Source of the DNA: Achromobacter deleyi
GTDB taxonomy: Bacteria > Pseudomonadota > Gammaproteobacteria > Burkholderiales > Burkholderiaceae_B
Direction of reading: 5' to 3'
NCBI RefSeq assembly: GCF_016127315.1
Contig: NZ_CP065997.1
Span: 5,704,001-5,768,000, forward strand
DNA: 64,000 bases
Shown one piece after another: positions 43,657 to 51,896 of the stretch (positions are counted from its first letter, which is position 1; every line of letters starts with the position of its first letter). The position numbers and the translations under genes were made by a program. The notes beneath the pieces were generated by a model, which made no database searches, had not been told where the DNA came from, and worked only from the letters and a program-made list of their open reading frames with translations.

Positions 43657-44910
43657 TCAGGCGAGCTTGGCGCAGGCCTCGCGGATCGCCGCGCAGCCTT
43701 GCCGGATATCGTCCAGCGACGCCGCGAACGACAGCCGGAACGTGCCCGGCGCGCCATAGGCATGGCCGTCGATCACCGCCACGCCAGCCTCGCGCAGCAG
43801 GTAATGCGTCAGGTCGGTATCGGTGCGGATCACATCGCCTGCCGGCGTGCGCTTGCCCAGCAGCCCCGAGCAATCCGGAAACACGTAGAACGCGCCCTGC
43901 GGCACCACGATCGCCAGCCCCGGCGTGCCGGACAGCTCCGCCACCGCCAGATCGCGGCGCTCGCGGAACACCCGCGCAAACTCCGTCACGCAGTCCTGCG
44001 GCCCCGACAGCGCCGCCAGCGCTGCCGCCTGGCTCACCGACGACGCGCCCGACGTGCTCTGCGACTGCAGAATCGCCATCGCCTTGATCAGCTCGTCCGG
44101 CCCGGCGCCGTAACCGATGCGCCAGCCCGTCATCGCATAGGCCTTGGACACGCCATTGACCACCAGCGTGCGCGCCGCCAGCGCCGGCGCCACCTGCAAC
44201 GGATGCACCGTCGGCGCGTCGGTGAAGTTCAACCGCGCATAAATATCGTCCGTCATCAGCCAGACATGCGGATGGCGCTCGAGCACCGCGGTCAGCCCGC
44301 GCAGCTCGTCGGCAGTGTAGACCGAGCCCGTCGGATTGCTGGGCGCGTTCATCATCAGCCACTTGGTGCGCGGCGTGATGGCGCGCTCCAGCGCCTCCGG
44401 CGTCAGCTTGTAATCCGTGGCCGGCGTGGTCGGCACCGTCACCGGCACCCCGCCGTTGACCAGCACCATGTCCGGATACGACACCCAGAACGGCGCCGGA
44501 ATCAGCACCTCGTCGCCCTCGTTCAGCGTCGCCGCCAGCCCGTTGAAGATCACCTGCTTGGCGCCCGTGCTGACAATGATGCGCGCCGCCGGGTAATCGA
44601 TGCCGGTCGCTTCCAGCAAATGCGTCCGCGCCGCCTTCCGCAGCGCCACCGTGCCCTGGGCCGGCGGATACTTGGTCTCGCCCCGGTTCATCGCGGCCGT
44701 GGCTGCCTGGCGGATATGCTCCGGCGTCGAGAAATCCGGCTCGCCGATCGTCAGGTCGATGATGCGCCGGCCCTGCTCGCGCAGCTCGGCGATGATGGCG
44801 CGCGCCGCCACGCTGGGCGACAGCTTGATGCGCTTGATGCGGTCGGCGACGATGCTGGCGGCTTGCGAGGGCTGAGTCTGAGCCTGGGTTTGCGTCGGGG
44901 TTTGGTTCAC
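43657..44910 (-). CDS. PLP-dependent aminotransferase (aspartate aminotransferase-like)
   Basis: This is a 417-residue fold-type I aminotransferase of subgroup I-gamma. The PLP lysine is Lys256 in VNGVSKAYAMTGWRIGYG. NAPSNPTGS (Asn192) and DDIYARLNF (Tyr224) hold the cofactor. The start is a GTG at 44910 overlapping the previous stop by 4 bases, so it is coupled to the RraA-like gene. A threonine/glutamine-rich N-terminal tail (about 20 residues) precedes the core. With the importer and the aldolase-like enzyme it suggests degradation of an imported amino acid through its 2-oxo acid. Confidence 0.93.
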   Translation of the reverse strand: MNQTPTQTQAQTQPSQAASIVADRIKRIKLSPSVAARAIIAELREQGRRIIDLTIGEPDFSTPEHIRQAATAAMNRGETKYPPAQGTVALRKAARTHLLEATGIDYPAARIIVSTGAKQVIFNGLAATLNEGDEVLIPAPFWVSYPDMVLVNGGVPVTVPTTPATDYKLTPEALERAITPRTKWLMMNAPSNPTGSVYTADELRGLTAVLERHPHVWLMTDDIYARLNFTDAPTVHPLQVAPALAARTLVVNGVSKAYAMTGWRIGYGAGPDELIKAMAILQSQSTSGASSVSQAAALAALSGPQDCVTEFARVFRERRDLAVAELSGTPGLAIVVPQGAFYVFPDCSGLLGKRTPAGDVIRTDTDLTHYLLREAGVAVIDGHAYGAPGTFRLSFAASLDDIRQGCAAIREACAKLA

Positions 44911-45587
44911 TTCGCGGCTCCCGTCTTCTCGGCCAGGGTCTTCTCCAGCCAGGGCTTGGTGTAGGTGCCGGCGCGCAGCTTCTCCTTGGCCACCGCCTCG
45001 TCGGCTTCCTTCTTGGTCGCCAGCGCCAACACCGCCGCCGCATGCTCGGCGGGAATCACCACCACACCGTCGGCATCGCCGACCACTACATCGCCCGGGT
45101 TGACCACCTGGCCGCCCACCGACACCGGCACATTGATCTCGCCCGGACCATCCTTGTACGGCCCCTTGTGCGACACCGCGCGCGCAAAGCAGCCGAACTG
45201 CCCCTGCGCGAACACATCCAGGTCACGCACCGCGCCGTCGATCACGAACCCGGCGATGCCGCGCCCCTGCGCGTCCATCATCATCAACTCGCCCACCAGC
45301 GCATTGCTGGTATCGCCGGCGCCATCGACCACGATCACGTCACCCGCGCCACCCAGCGAAATCGCCTTGTGGATCATCAGGTTATCGCCGGGCCGCGTCT
45401 TCACGGTCAGCGCCAGGCCAACCGTGCGCTGGTTGCCGGCATGCAGCGGACGCAGCCCGCTGACGCCGTACAGGCGGTTCATGCAATCGCTGATCTGGGC
45501 CGAGCCAATGGCGGCAAAACCGGCCAGCACGTCAGCAGCGACGGCCGGCGCGGGCCGGGGAAGAATGCGGTATCCGATGGGATTCAT
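44907..45587 (-). CDS. RraA-like / 4-hydroxy-4-methyl-2-oxoglutarate aldolase-like enzyme
   Basis: This 226-residue protein belongs to the RraA/HMG-aldolase family. It has the G-E-L near residue 99-101 (ALVGELMMMDAQGRG) and the metal/substrate pair Arg121-Asp122 in GFVIDGAVRDLD. HMG/CHA aldolases cleave 4-hydroxy-4-methyl-2-oxoglutarate to two pyruvates. True RraA regulators of RNase E lack enzyme context. The setting with an aminotransferase and an amino-acid importer favours the aldolase role. The start at 45587 (MNPIGYRIL) is the family's N-terminus. It is the first gene of the operon. Confidence 0.87.
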   Translation of the reverse strand: MNPIGYRILPRPAPAVAADVLAGFAAIGSAQISDCMNRLYGVSGLRPLHAGNQRTVGLALTVKTRPGDNLMIHKAISLGGAGDVIVVDGAGDTSNALVGELMMMDAQGRGIAGFVIDGAVRDLDVFAQGQFGCFARAVSHKGPYKDGPGEINVPVSVGGQVVNPGDVVVGDADGVVVIPAEHAAAVLALATKKEADEAVAKEKLRAGTYTKPWLEKTLAEKTGAAK

Positions 45588-45671
45588 AGCGAGGAATTTT
45601 CTTGAAGGCGTGAACGGCAATAAGCGAACACGCATTACAAGGCCTCGCGGGGCGATCCTCAAAACGATATA

Positions 45672-45693
45672 AATTCCCGGTTATGTAGGAATT
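45672..45693. promoter_or_regulatory. Inverted repeat upstream of the aldolase-aminotransferase operon
   Basis: AATTCC-N10-GGAATT lies 85 bases upstream of the operon's first start codon in an AT-rich stretch. The length and spacing suit a LysR-type site, possibly for the regulator at 39563. Confidence 0.4.
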
Positions 45694-45706
45694 ATTTTCG
45701 TGGATG

Positions 45707-46036
45707 TTATTGGATCGAGGGGGGAGCGTTGTGGGTGGGGTTGGGGGCTTCCCTGTCGTCGTCGGGTTGCAGGGCCTGGTCGAGCATGGCTTCGGTCAGG
45801 GTGCCGAGGTGCTCGCAGAGGCTTTCGACGCCGCCCATCAGAGCGGTGACTGCCCAGGGGTCCAGCGGTGGGGAGCCGGTGGCGTCGGGTTCGGACGCGC
45901 TGTTGCCGACCACGCGGGCGATGGTCTGGATGGCGTAGCGGGTGCGGTCTAGTTGGTGGAGGTGGGAGAGGGAGACGGGGCCGGATTCGCGGTCGGTGTC
46001 GACTTGCCAGGGGTTTTGGGTTAGGGGGTGCGGCAT
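45707..46036 (-). CDS. Small acidic protein of unknown function with structured leader
   Basis: This is a 109-residue protein without signal peptide. Its core LDRTRYAIQTIARVVGNSA and DPWAVTALMGGVESLCEHLGTLTEAMLDQAL is helical, and it has a proline-rich acidic tail. It resembles the small DUF3077/DUF6124-like proteins of pseudomonads and burkholderias, whose role is unknown; this link is tentative. A strong AGGAGG ribosome site precedes ATG 46036. That site is next to one strand of a 7-bp stem in the upstream leader, so translation is probably controlled by RNA structure. It borders the AT-rich island. Confidence 0.65.
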   Translation of the reverse strand: MPHPLTQNPWQVDTDRESGPVSLSHLHQLDRTRYAIQTIARVVGNSASEPDATGSPPLDPWAVTALMGGVESLCEHLGTLTEAMLDQALQPDDDREAPNPTHNAPPSIQ

Positions 46037-46044
46037 GGGGGCTG

Positions 46045-46140
46045 CCTCCTATAGGGTGAAATCAGGCCGCGATGCGTTGCGGCTATCTACGCCTATAGCT
46101 TTCCGGCTTCCAAACCGGACTACCGATAGAAAGGTAGGGG
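46045..46140 (-). promoter_or_regulatory. Structured mRNA leader that abuts the ribosome site
   Basis: On the minus strand four stems can form in the 5' leader of the 45707-46036 gene. CTACC/GGTAG is at 46120-46137 and TCCGG/CCGGA at 46102-46119. A long-range 7-bp stem CTATAGG (46092-46098) pairs with CCTATAG (46049-46055). It encloses a GCCGC/GCGGC hairpin (46066-46083). The long stem ends directly at the AGGAGG ribosome site. Confidence 0.55.
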
Positions 46141-46348
46141 TGCAGTATACGACGAGAGACGGAGAGGAAGTGCAGAGTGGGACGTTTGCGCGACTAAAGA
46201 AGAAGCACTACAGCCAACAAAATTTCTTACCTCAACTTGAGGCAAACAGTCCGGCTTGGTGGAAGCGTCAGTTTTTTGTTTGAAGCGCTAAAAGGCTGAC
46301 CGTTGTTTGGGTCAAGTTTGCAAATACTATTGCAGCGGGAAGCCAGGC

Positions 46349-46377
46349 TTGCAGAGCCACGACAAGCCCAATATCAT
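46349..46377 (+). promoter_or_regulatory. Putative promoter of the reverse transcriptase gene
   Basis: TTGCAG (46349-46354) and TATCAT (46372-46377) are 17 bases apart, about 50 bases before the start codon. An inverted repeat TGCAA-N6-TTGCA lies just upstream at 46319-46334. Confidence 0.4.
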
Positions 46378-46428
46378 TACCTGAAAAATCAAAAAATTCA
46401 ATTTCAACAACAGAATTGAGCTTATAAA

Positions 46429-49400
46429 ATGAAATCAATTAAAGATAAGTATAATATTTTATCCCCAAAAATAGACTCAATTACCGACATAATCGTACTT
46501 TCCCACGCTTGGAAGAAAGCTCACACTTATATTAGAAATCACAATTCTTATGCAGACAATTTGCATTTAGATTGCTCGGCAATCGAGCTGGAGCACCACC
46601 TAATTCAGTTGGCAAACTCAGTACGCGACGGAAGCTACAAGACCTTTCCGCTGAGGATGATACCGGCCCCCAAGTCCGCACTTTGGGCCTTTTCCGCGGA
46701 CGATTGGGTACCGGATAATCAAAGCGAGTCTGCGATCATGAGGCCCCTAGCTCATGTTCTCATGCGAGATCAAGTCATTTCCACTGCCCTCATGCTTTGC
46801 GTTGCAGAATGCATTGAGTCTGCCCAGGGCGAACCCGGAACAAATGACAACTATAAAAAACACAAAACCTATAGCTATGGAAATCGATTGCACTGCAAAT
46901 ACGATAAAGAAGGACTCGCGGAATTTTCCTGGGGAAATTCTGAAACTTATAGCAAATTTTCAGAAGATTATAAGAGCTTCGTATCCAGACCAGCCGCAAC
47001 CGCAGAAGCCCTTACGATAAAAAGCGAAGAAAACACATACGTTATAAAACTAGACATATCTTCATTCTACGACAACATTGATATTGAATTTCTCATAAAT
47101 ACAATAAAATCAGAGTATGATTTCTTTCGACTAAAACATCAACGACCGGAGGCAGATGAAGATTTCTGGAACATTGCAAGAGCAATTCTTAAATTCGAAT
47201 GGAATAAATATGCAAAGACCTACATTCCTATATTAAGAAATAAAAAACTCCCAAAGGGCTTGCCGCAAGGATTAACCTCCTCCGGCTTCTTCGCAAACGC
47301 ATATTTACTAAAATTTGACAGGGCTATAGCCTCATCTTTAAATACGACGCTATACCACGACAACACCAGAATAGAAATTATTGACTATTGCCGATATGTC
47401 GACGACTTAAGACTGGTAGTTTCCACATCGGCAAAGATCAGCGAACCTTCGCTAGGTGCTCTGGTAGAAAACTGGGCTCAAGATTTTTTGGATAAACAAA
47501 CATCTCAGACCCAACGACTGTCTTTTAATTCCTCTAAGACCGAAGCTGAATTGTTCTCCTACTCCGGACGACTAACTGGTGTTGCGGCGACAATGAATGC
47601 TCTACAGGCTCAGTTAAGCGGGCCATTTGATCTCAACTCTCTCGTCCAGACAGAAGCAGGGCTAAATGGACTGTTGGCCACTGCGGAACTAGGATTTCAT
47701 ATACAGGCCAACAAAAGTCTCCACAATTCCCGCTCCCCTCTTGCAGCGATAGCTCGCCCCAAAAATGAAGTCAAAGACGACACACTGACACGATTCTCCG
47801 CCTATCGCCTCTCCAAGGTTCTCAGAGAAAAGCGTATTTTTAGTGATTTAAGCAGTGAAGTAGATGGAGTTAGCGCAAGGAGGGCTCTAGAATATGAATT
47901 TGAAGCTCTTTCGAGAAGGCTGATAGGAATTTGGTTATTCAATCCTTCTCAAGTTCAAGTTCTTAAATACGCACTAAATACCTTCCCCTCAGCAGAACTT
48001 ATCGAACCAATTCTGACTGAATTGAAAAATGCGGCATTTATAAATACGCATTTACACGCAAAATGTCACGCATTTTATATTATCACCGAAATATTTAGAG
48101 CCGCTGCAACAGAAACGGGATTTTGGATAGAAGAGGACTCAAGTTTCTCCGTTGGAGATTTACCTGAGTACAGAAATACACTAATCAATTGCGCACGGGA
48201 ACTGCTATCCAATGAGCAAACCCCTTGGTATGCAGTACAACAAGCCTCATTTTTCCTAAGCACAAGAAAAATACGGCACACTCTCCCTAGAAAATCAATT
48301 TACAGAAACCACATCCTACTACAAGGATACCTATTTCCGAGCTATAGGATACATTTCAAACCCGATCCGAACAGATTCTCCGGAATATCTATAATCGGTC
48401 ACCAGATAAAACAAGATACGCATCATCACCAAAAATGGTTTGAAAATTATTCAAAATCCATAACCGCCGACGACCTATCCTCGGCGATGAAGACCATATG
48501 TGATCTCGATTACTCTCTAGCAGAAGAAATAATTACATCACATCAAAATAGAATTATATCTTTACCTCACGAAGTTCCAGAACATCTCAAAATCTATGCA
48601 GAGTCCCGATGGTTTGCCATGAAAGACCAACTCCCTACAGGAGAGTGGATATCTCTAGCAGATGCCATGATGCATATCTCGTCGCCCTTCGGCTCTGAAA
48701 ATGCGTTACTCACGCTAGCCCTCGGAATATGTCGATCAGATTTTTTTGAGACCCATGATTACTCAAATCTAAGTCCCATATCCATCGAAATAAGAGTAAA
48801 AAAATGGGCAGACCTTGAGAGACTAAATTCTCGAACCTTAGAAGTTCAAAAAAAATCACATTTCGTACCTATTGACCCACATTACATCACTCCGTCGTGG
48901 ATAAAAAAGACGCATGAGTGGCAATACGCGTTGGGCCGAATTCTTAGATCACTGGCAATAGGAGAGCCTGACTTTACAGCGCGATCATGGATTCTACGAG
49001 CGGATCATCAAAAATATCACGGGCTGAAAACTAGCTGGGACAAACGCCGGATTGGTATATCACATGACCCCTACAATCTGGGTGCCACCACATCTGCTTT
49101 TACCCCATGGATTTCTGAATTAATTACCAATCTTTTGGCGTGGCCAGGAAGAATGAGCTCACCTAGAGAAATTCCCAATCTCGCGGGAGACTTTAGCAAG
49201 GATGAACTCATATCGGTATTAAGGAAACGCATCGCACACCAACGAGCACTATTTGGAAAAAGTTCCAACCTACCCGTTTATGAATACCCTATTTCCTGGA
49301 AACTCCGAGATTCCAGAAAGCTGCGGATCCTAATGATCCAAGGATTAATGCCGGCAGTCGCAGATTTTTCGAGCGGTTTGAGCACGTTAGACACCGACTC

Positions 49401-50229
49401 ATATAGGGGTCGGCATCGGGACCATTTAGCTAGTATCCTGAAGATTGCTCACAATAAAATATTGGCCCGACAAGCCATATTGAAGAAAGAAGACGGCCCA
49501 GATATTGATCTAGTTCTAATTCCAGAGTATGGGGTTCACCCCGATGATCAAGACCTTTTGCGATCATTCTCTGATGCAACTGGGGCGATAATTTTCTTCG
49601 GAATTGTTGGCGCCAAGCACCCAAGAAATTCCGACACATATATAAACACGGCCAGATGGTTAATCCCAAACAGAGCGGGCACCCGCCGCTCCTGGATTCG
49701 TATAGACCAAGGAAAGAAAACTCTAACGCCCGAAGAAGCAAAATTACCCCAAATAATTGGATGGCGACCTCACCAAGTTCTAGTGAAGTTAGTTTTCTCC
49801 GACCAGGATTTTTATCGCATAAGTGGGGCTATCTGCTACGATGCGACCGACCTTTCTCTAGCTGCCGACTTGCGCGATCTCACGCACACTTTTGTCGTAC
49901 TTGCGATGAACAACGACATAAAAACCTTCGATGGTATGGTCAGCGCTCTCCGATATCACATGTATCAACATATCGTTATTGCGAATACTGGTGAGTTCGG
50001 AGGGTCTACAGCGCAAGCTCCCTATGACTTGGAGCACAAGCGACAGATTGCTCACATACACGGCTCGGGCCACATCACGGCAACCATTTTTGATATACCT
50101 ATTGACGATTTTGGCCCAAAATCTCAGATGGGACAGACAACGGTATCCAAAGAGGAAATCAAAATAAAAATTGGAAAAACGCCACCCGCAGGACTAAATA
50201 TTCGTAAAAGATCTGCGCAAGAGCTCTGA
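46429..50229 (+). CDS. Reverse transcriptase-nitrilase fusion, DRT type 1 (UG1)-like defence protein
   Basis: This is a 1266-residue fusion protein. The N-terminal third is a reverse transcriptase. Motif A is VIKLDISSFYDNID (Asp209), motif B is LPKGLPQGLTSSGFFAN (Gln280-Gly281) and motif C is CRYVDDLRLVV (YVDD, residues 323-326). A long helical middle region (about 340-950) has no motif I recognise. The C-terminal region from about residue 963 is a carbon-nitrogen hydrolase (nitrilase) domain with a plausible Glu-Lys-Cys triad: Glu1033 (LIPEYGVHP), Lys1096 or Lys1097 (DQGKKTLTPEE) and Cys1136 (GAICYDATD). RT plus C-terminal nitrilase is the known architecture of defence-associated RT type 1 (UG1 clade), which protects against phage. 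The DNA is strikingly AT-rich compared with both sides, so it was acquired. No integrase is adjacent. No msr-like RNA is evident, and DRT1 is not known to need one. Confidence 0.92.
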   Translation: MKSIKDKYNILSPKIDSITDIIVLSHAWKKAHTYIRNHNSYADNLHLDCSAIELEHHLIQLANSVRDGSYKTFPLRMIPAPKSALWAFSADDWVPDNQSESAIMRPLAHVLMRDQVISTALMLCVAECIESAQGEPGTNDNYKKHKTYSYGNRLHCKYDKEGLAEFSWGNSETYSKFSEDYKSFVSRPAATAEALTIKSEENTYVIKLDISSFYDNIDIEFLINTIKSEYDFFRLKHQRPEADEDFWNIARAILKFEWNKYAKTYIPILRNKKLPKGLPQGLTSSGFFANAYLLKFDRAIASSLNTTLYHDNTRIEIIDYCRYVDDLRLVVSTSAKISEPSLGALVENWAQDFLDKQTSQTQRLSFNSSKTEAELFSYSGRLTGVAATMNALQAQLSGPFDLNSLVQTEAGLNGLLATAELGFHIQANKSLHNSRSPLAAIARPKNEVKDDTLTRFSAYRLSKVLREKRIFSDLSSEVDGVSARRALEYEFEALSRRLIGIWLFNPSQVQVLKYALNTFPSAELIEPILTELKNAAFINTHLHAKCHAFYIITEIFRAAATETGFWIEEDSSFSVGDLPEYRNTLINCARELLSNEQTPWYAVQQASFFLSTRKIRHTLPRKSIYRNHILLQGYLFPSYRIHFKPDPNRFSGISIIGHQIKQDTHHHQKWFENYSKSITADDLSSAMKTICDLDYSLAEEIITSHQNRIISLPHEVPEHLKIYAESRWFAMKDQLPTGEWISLADAMMHISSPFGSENALLTLALGICRSDFFETHDYSNLSPISIEIRVKKWADLERLNSRTLEVQKKSHFVPIDPHYITPSWIKKTHEWQYALGRILRSLAIGEPDFTARSWILRADHQKYHGLKTSWDKRRIGISHDPYNLGATTSAFTPWISELITNLLAWPGRMSSPREIPNLAGDFSKDELISVLRKRIAHQRALFGKSSNLPVYEYPISWKLRDSRKLRILMIQGLMPAVADFSSGLSTLDTDSYRGRHRDHLASILKIAHNKILARQAILKKEDGPDIDLVLIPEYGVHPDDQDLLRSFSDATGAIIFFGIVGAKHPRNSDTYINTARWLIPNRAGTRRSWIRIDQGKKTLTPEEAKLPQIIGWRPHQVLVKLVFSDQDFYRISGAICYDATDLSLAADLRDLTHTFVVLAMNNDIKTFDGMVSALRYHMYQHIVIANTGEFGGSTAQAPYDLEHKRQIAHIHGSGHITATIFDIPIDDFGPKSQMGQTTVSKEEIKIKIGKTPPAGLNIRKRSAQEL

Positions 50230-50356
50230 ATCCAACAACAGCAACTACGGCAGCAACCTCCCTGAATCACTCCGCCGTCCATGAACACAGATAATACTCG
50301 GACGAGGAGCTTCGTGGATAAGTCGAAACCCAGTAGCAATCAGACCAACCGAGTGC

Positions 50357-50373
50357 TAGAAGCAATGCTTCTA
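50357..50373. other. Hairpin between the RT and HNH genes
   Basis: TAGAAGC-AAT-GCTTCTA is a perfect 7-bp inverted repeat in the 187-bp gap. It could be a weak terminator or an operator for the HNH gene, whose TATAAT lies 40 bases on. Confidence 0.4.
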
Positions 50374-50416
50374 AGTTACCCTCCCATCCAAAGCCCAATA
50401 ATTTATATTTATTATA

Positions 50417-50995
50417 ATGATAGATCCAGCTCAACAAATACACGACTCACGATCAAAGCTTATACGCGCGCTAGCAACTAACCAGTCCCATCTAACTTGC
50501 ATACGGCTTTGGAGCATCTTCATCCGAATGCGTGACGGAACTAACTGCCTGCAATGTGGAAGCAAGCAGGACCTTGCAGCCCATCATATTTTCCGCAAGA
50601 GCTTCCTTCCGTCTGCCCGGTATGAACCGGGAAATGGAATCACTCTCTGCCGCAGATGCCACAAGGAACTGCATAGCGGCTTCAATGGTAGGCCCAACAT
50701 GCAACTACCTATGGATGCGCAGGGGGGAGAAAAAGCTGAAGATATTTCGCTGATGTTGAACCTTCTCGTCATGAAGAGCCGCGAACACAAGCATCATGTC
50801 GAAGAATGGTATTATTTAAGCAAGTCGACTTTGAGTACGATTAACATGCTTCAAGGATTCGATAGTGATGTGCGGCTTGACACTTCGCGAATAGAACAGG
50901 CATACATAGTGTGGAACCAAGCATCACTGCCCACAAGAAATGCAATCCTTAAAGCTAACGGCTTTGCGTCAACAAATGATGCCACTGCACCCTGA
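50417..50995 (+). CDS. HNH endonuclease
   Basis: This is a 192-residue protein with an HNH nuclease core at about residues 42-90. It has the zinc cysteines CLQC and CRRC, the AHHIFRKSF histidine pair, GNGITLC with the Asn and a final HKELH. The part after about residue 110 is helical and unassigned. HNH proteins cut DNA and are frequent in phage-defence islands. The start is unsure. ATG 50417 has no ribosome site and overlaps a perfect TATAAT (50413-50418), so translation may begin farther down, for example at ATG 50528. Its AT-rich DNA matches that of the RT gene. Confidence 0.82.
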   Translation: MIDPAQQIHDSRSKLIRALATNQSHLTCIRLWSIFIRMRDGTNCLQCGSKQDLAAHHIFRKSFLPSARYEPGNGITLCRRCHKELHSGFNGRPNMQLPMDAQGGEKAEDISLMLNLLVMKSREHKHHVEEWYYLSKSTLSTINMLQGFDSDVRLDTSRIEQAYIVWNQASLPTRNAILKANGFASTNDATAP

Positions 50996-51101
50996 CATCC
51001 CTATCGTATATTGCAATTAATCAAGCCCCCCCGCAAGGGTACACGTAGAATCCAAACTGTGATCTTGCTGATGATTTTAGTTGCAATGCAAAAAGGTAGC
51101 C

Positions 51102-51719
51102 ATGAATGAGGAAAAATTACTAATACATCTGAGCTCCGAACAGATTTCCAGGTTGAAGCTTGAGGCTGTCCGAGATCGCCCTTATGCAGGGCGCATCAGT
51201 GTTGTACTGGCCATTCGCTTGCTGGACAGGTCAAACCCTTATTTCGATAAATTTGCAGTGTTAGATGAGTTGGATTATTTGGAAGGCATACGCTCAACAA
51301 CACGAACAAAGCCAGAAGCATCCTTTAAGCACTCTGCTCTTAAACCGTTTCTCCACAAGCATTTCTCTTCTAGCAAGCACCTTTTCAAGAATATTGAGAT
51401 CCGATGGAATTTAGTGGCAGGAGGAAATAAGGACTTTGACCGACTTATTAGCGAAGTGGCGCAGGAGCATGGTGATAATTTTGACCAATGGGTAGGTAAT
51501 CTGACGCATCGCTTGGTTATCGACGGCTACGAGGAAAGAGCAAAGCGGGGGCTAACTGGAGACTGGATAATATATACGCAGCACGAAAGTATGAATTATT
51601 ATTTAGATCTCGCTACGCACGAAGAGGGCATTGGTGAACGCGCAAACGATTTGGCTAGGAAACTGCGAGATGGATGTGAAGCAGAGTTCCCATTTCTTTT
51701 CGATTCGCCCCTAGCCTAA
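51102..51719 (+). CDS. Unrecognised island protein
   Basis: I do not recognise this 205-residue protein. ATG 51102 has an AAAAGG ribosome site 5-6 bases upstream. The protein is mixed helical and charged with no signal peptide or membrane helix. Notable are a His-rich stretch (SALKPFLHKHFSSSKHLF, about residues 85-102) and WIIYTQHESMNYYLDLATHEEG near residue 160. It is AT-rich like the RT and HNH genes and is the last gene of the island before GC-rich DNA resumes about 15 bases after its stop. It may be a third defence component or a separate cargo gene. Confidence 0.7.
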   Translation: MNEEKLLIHLSSEQISRLKLEAVRDRPYAGRISVVLAIRLLDRSNPYFDKFAVLDELDYLEGIRSTTRTKPEASFKHSALKPFLHKHFSSSKHLFKNIEIRWNLVAGGNKDFDRLISEVAQEHGDNFDQWVGNLTHRLVIDGYEERAKRGLTGDWIIYTQHESMNYYLDLATHEEGIGERANDLARKLRDGCEAEFPFLFDSPLA

Positions 51720-51737
51720 ACAGCAATTCCATTAATT

Positions 51738-51880
51738 CCCGGCGCGGCCGCCTTCTGAATCGGCTCGATCTGCCCCAGTGCATTGCCCCTGATGCGCGGC
51801 TCGCGCGCCAACGCCTGCCGGCGCAATGCACCGGCTGGCGGAATCGGTGGCAGTTCGGGCAGTCGCGTGCTGCTTCGCGC
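51738..51880 (-). pseudogene. Decayed fragment of a ParB-like gene
   Basis: On the minus strand this encodes PPIPPAGALRRQALAREP, then RIRGNALGQIEPIQKAAAPG. This aligns with PPIPPAATFSRQALAREARISSNTLGQIERIQKAAAPE of the intact ParB-like gene at 60380-61204 (about residues 127-165). Nothing before or after this piece is kept. The fragment starts right where the AT-rich island ends, so it marks the island's right border. Confidence 0.75.
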
Positions 51881-51896
51881 CCCGCCCCAAGAAGCC

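Noticed and set aside
46147..46283. A plus-strand frame ending SPAWWKRQFFV just before the RT gene
   Set aside because: It has no start signal of its own and no recognised similarity. Its upstream part runs through the structured leader on the other strand.
50230..50416. A retron-like or DRT2/DRT9-like non-coding RNA next to the RT
   Set aside because: I looked for msr/msd-type paired repeats or a long structured RNA on both sides of the gene. Only a 7-bp hairpin was found, and DRT1 is not known to need an RNA partner.
46140..51740. Direct repeats (attachment sites) flanking the AT-rich island
   Set aside because: No matching repeat longer than a few bases was visible between the two borders, and no tRNA gene lies at either end.
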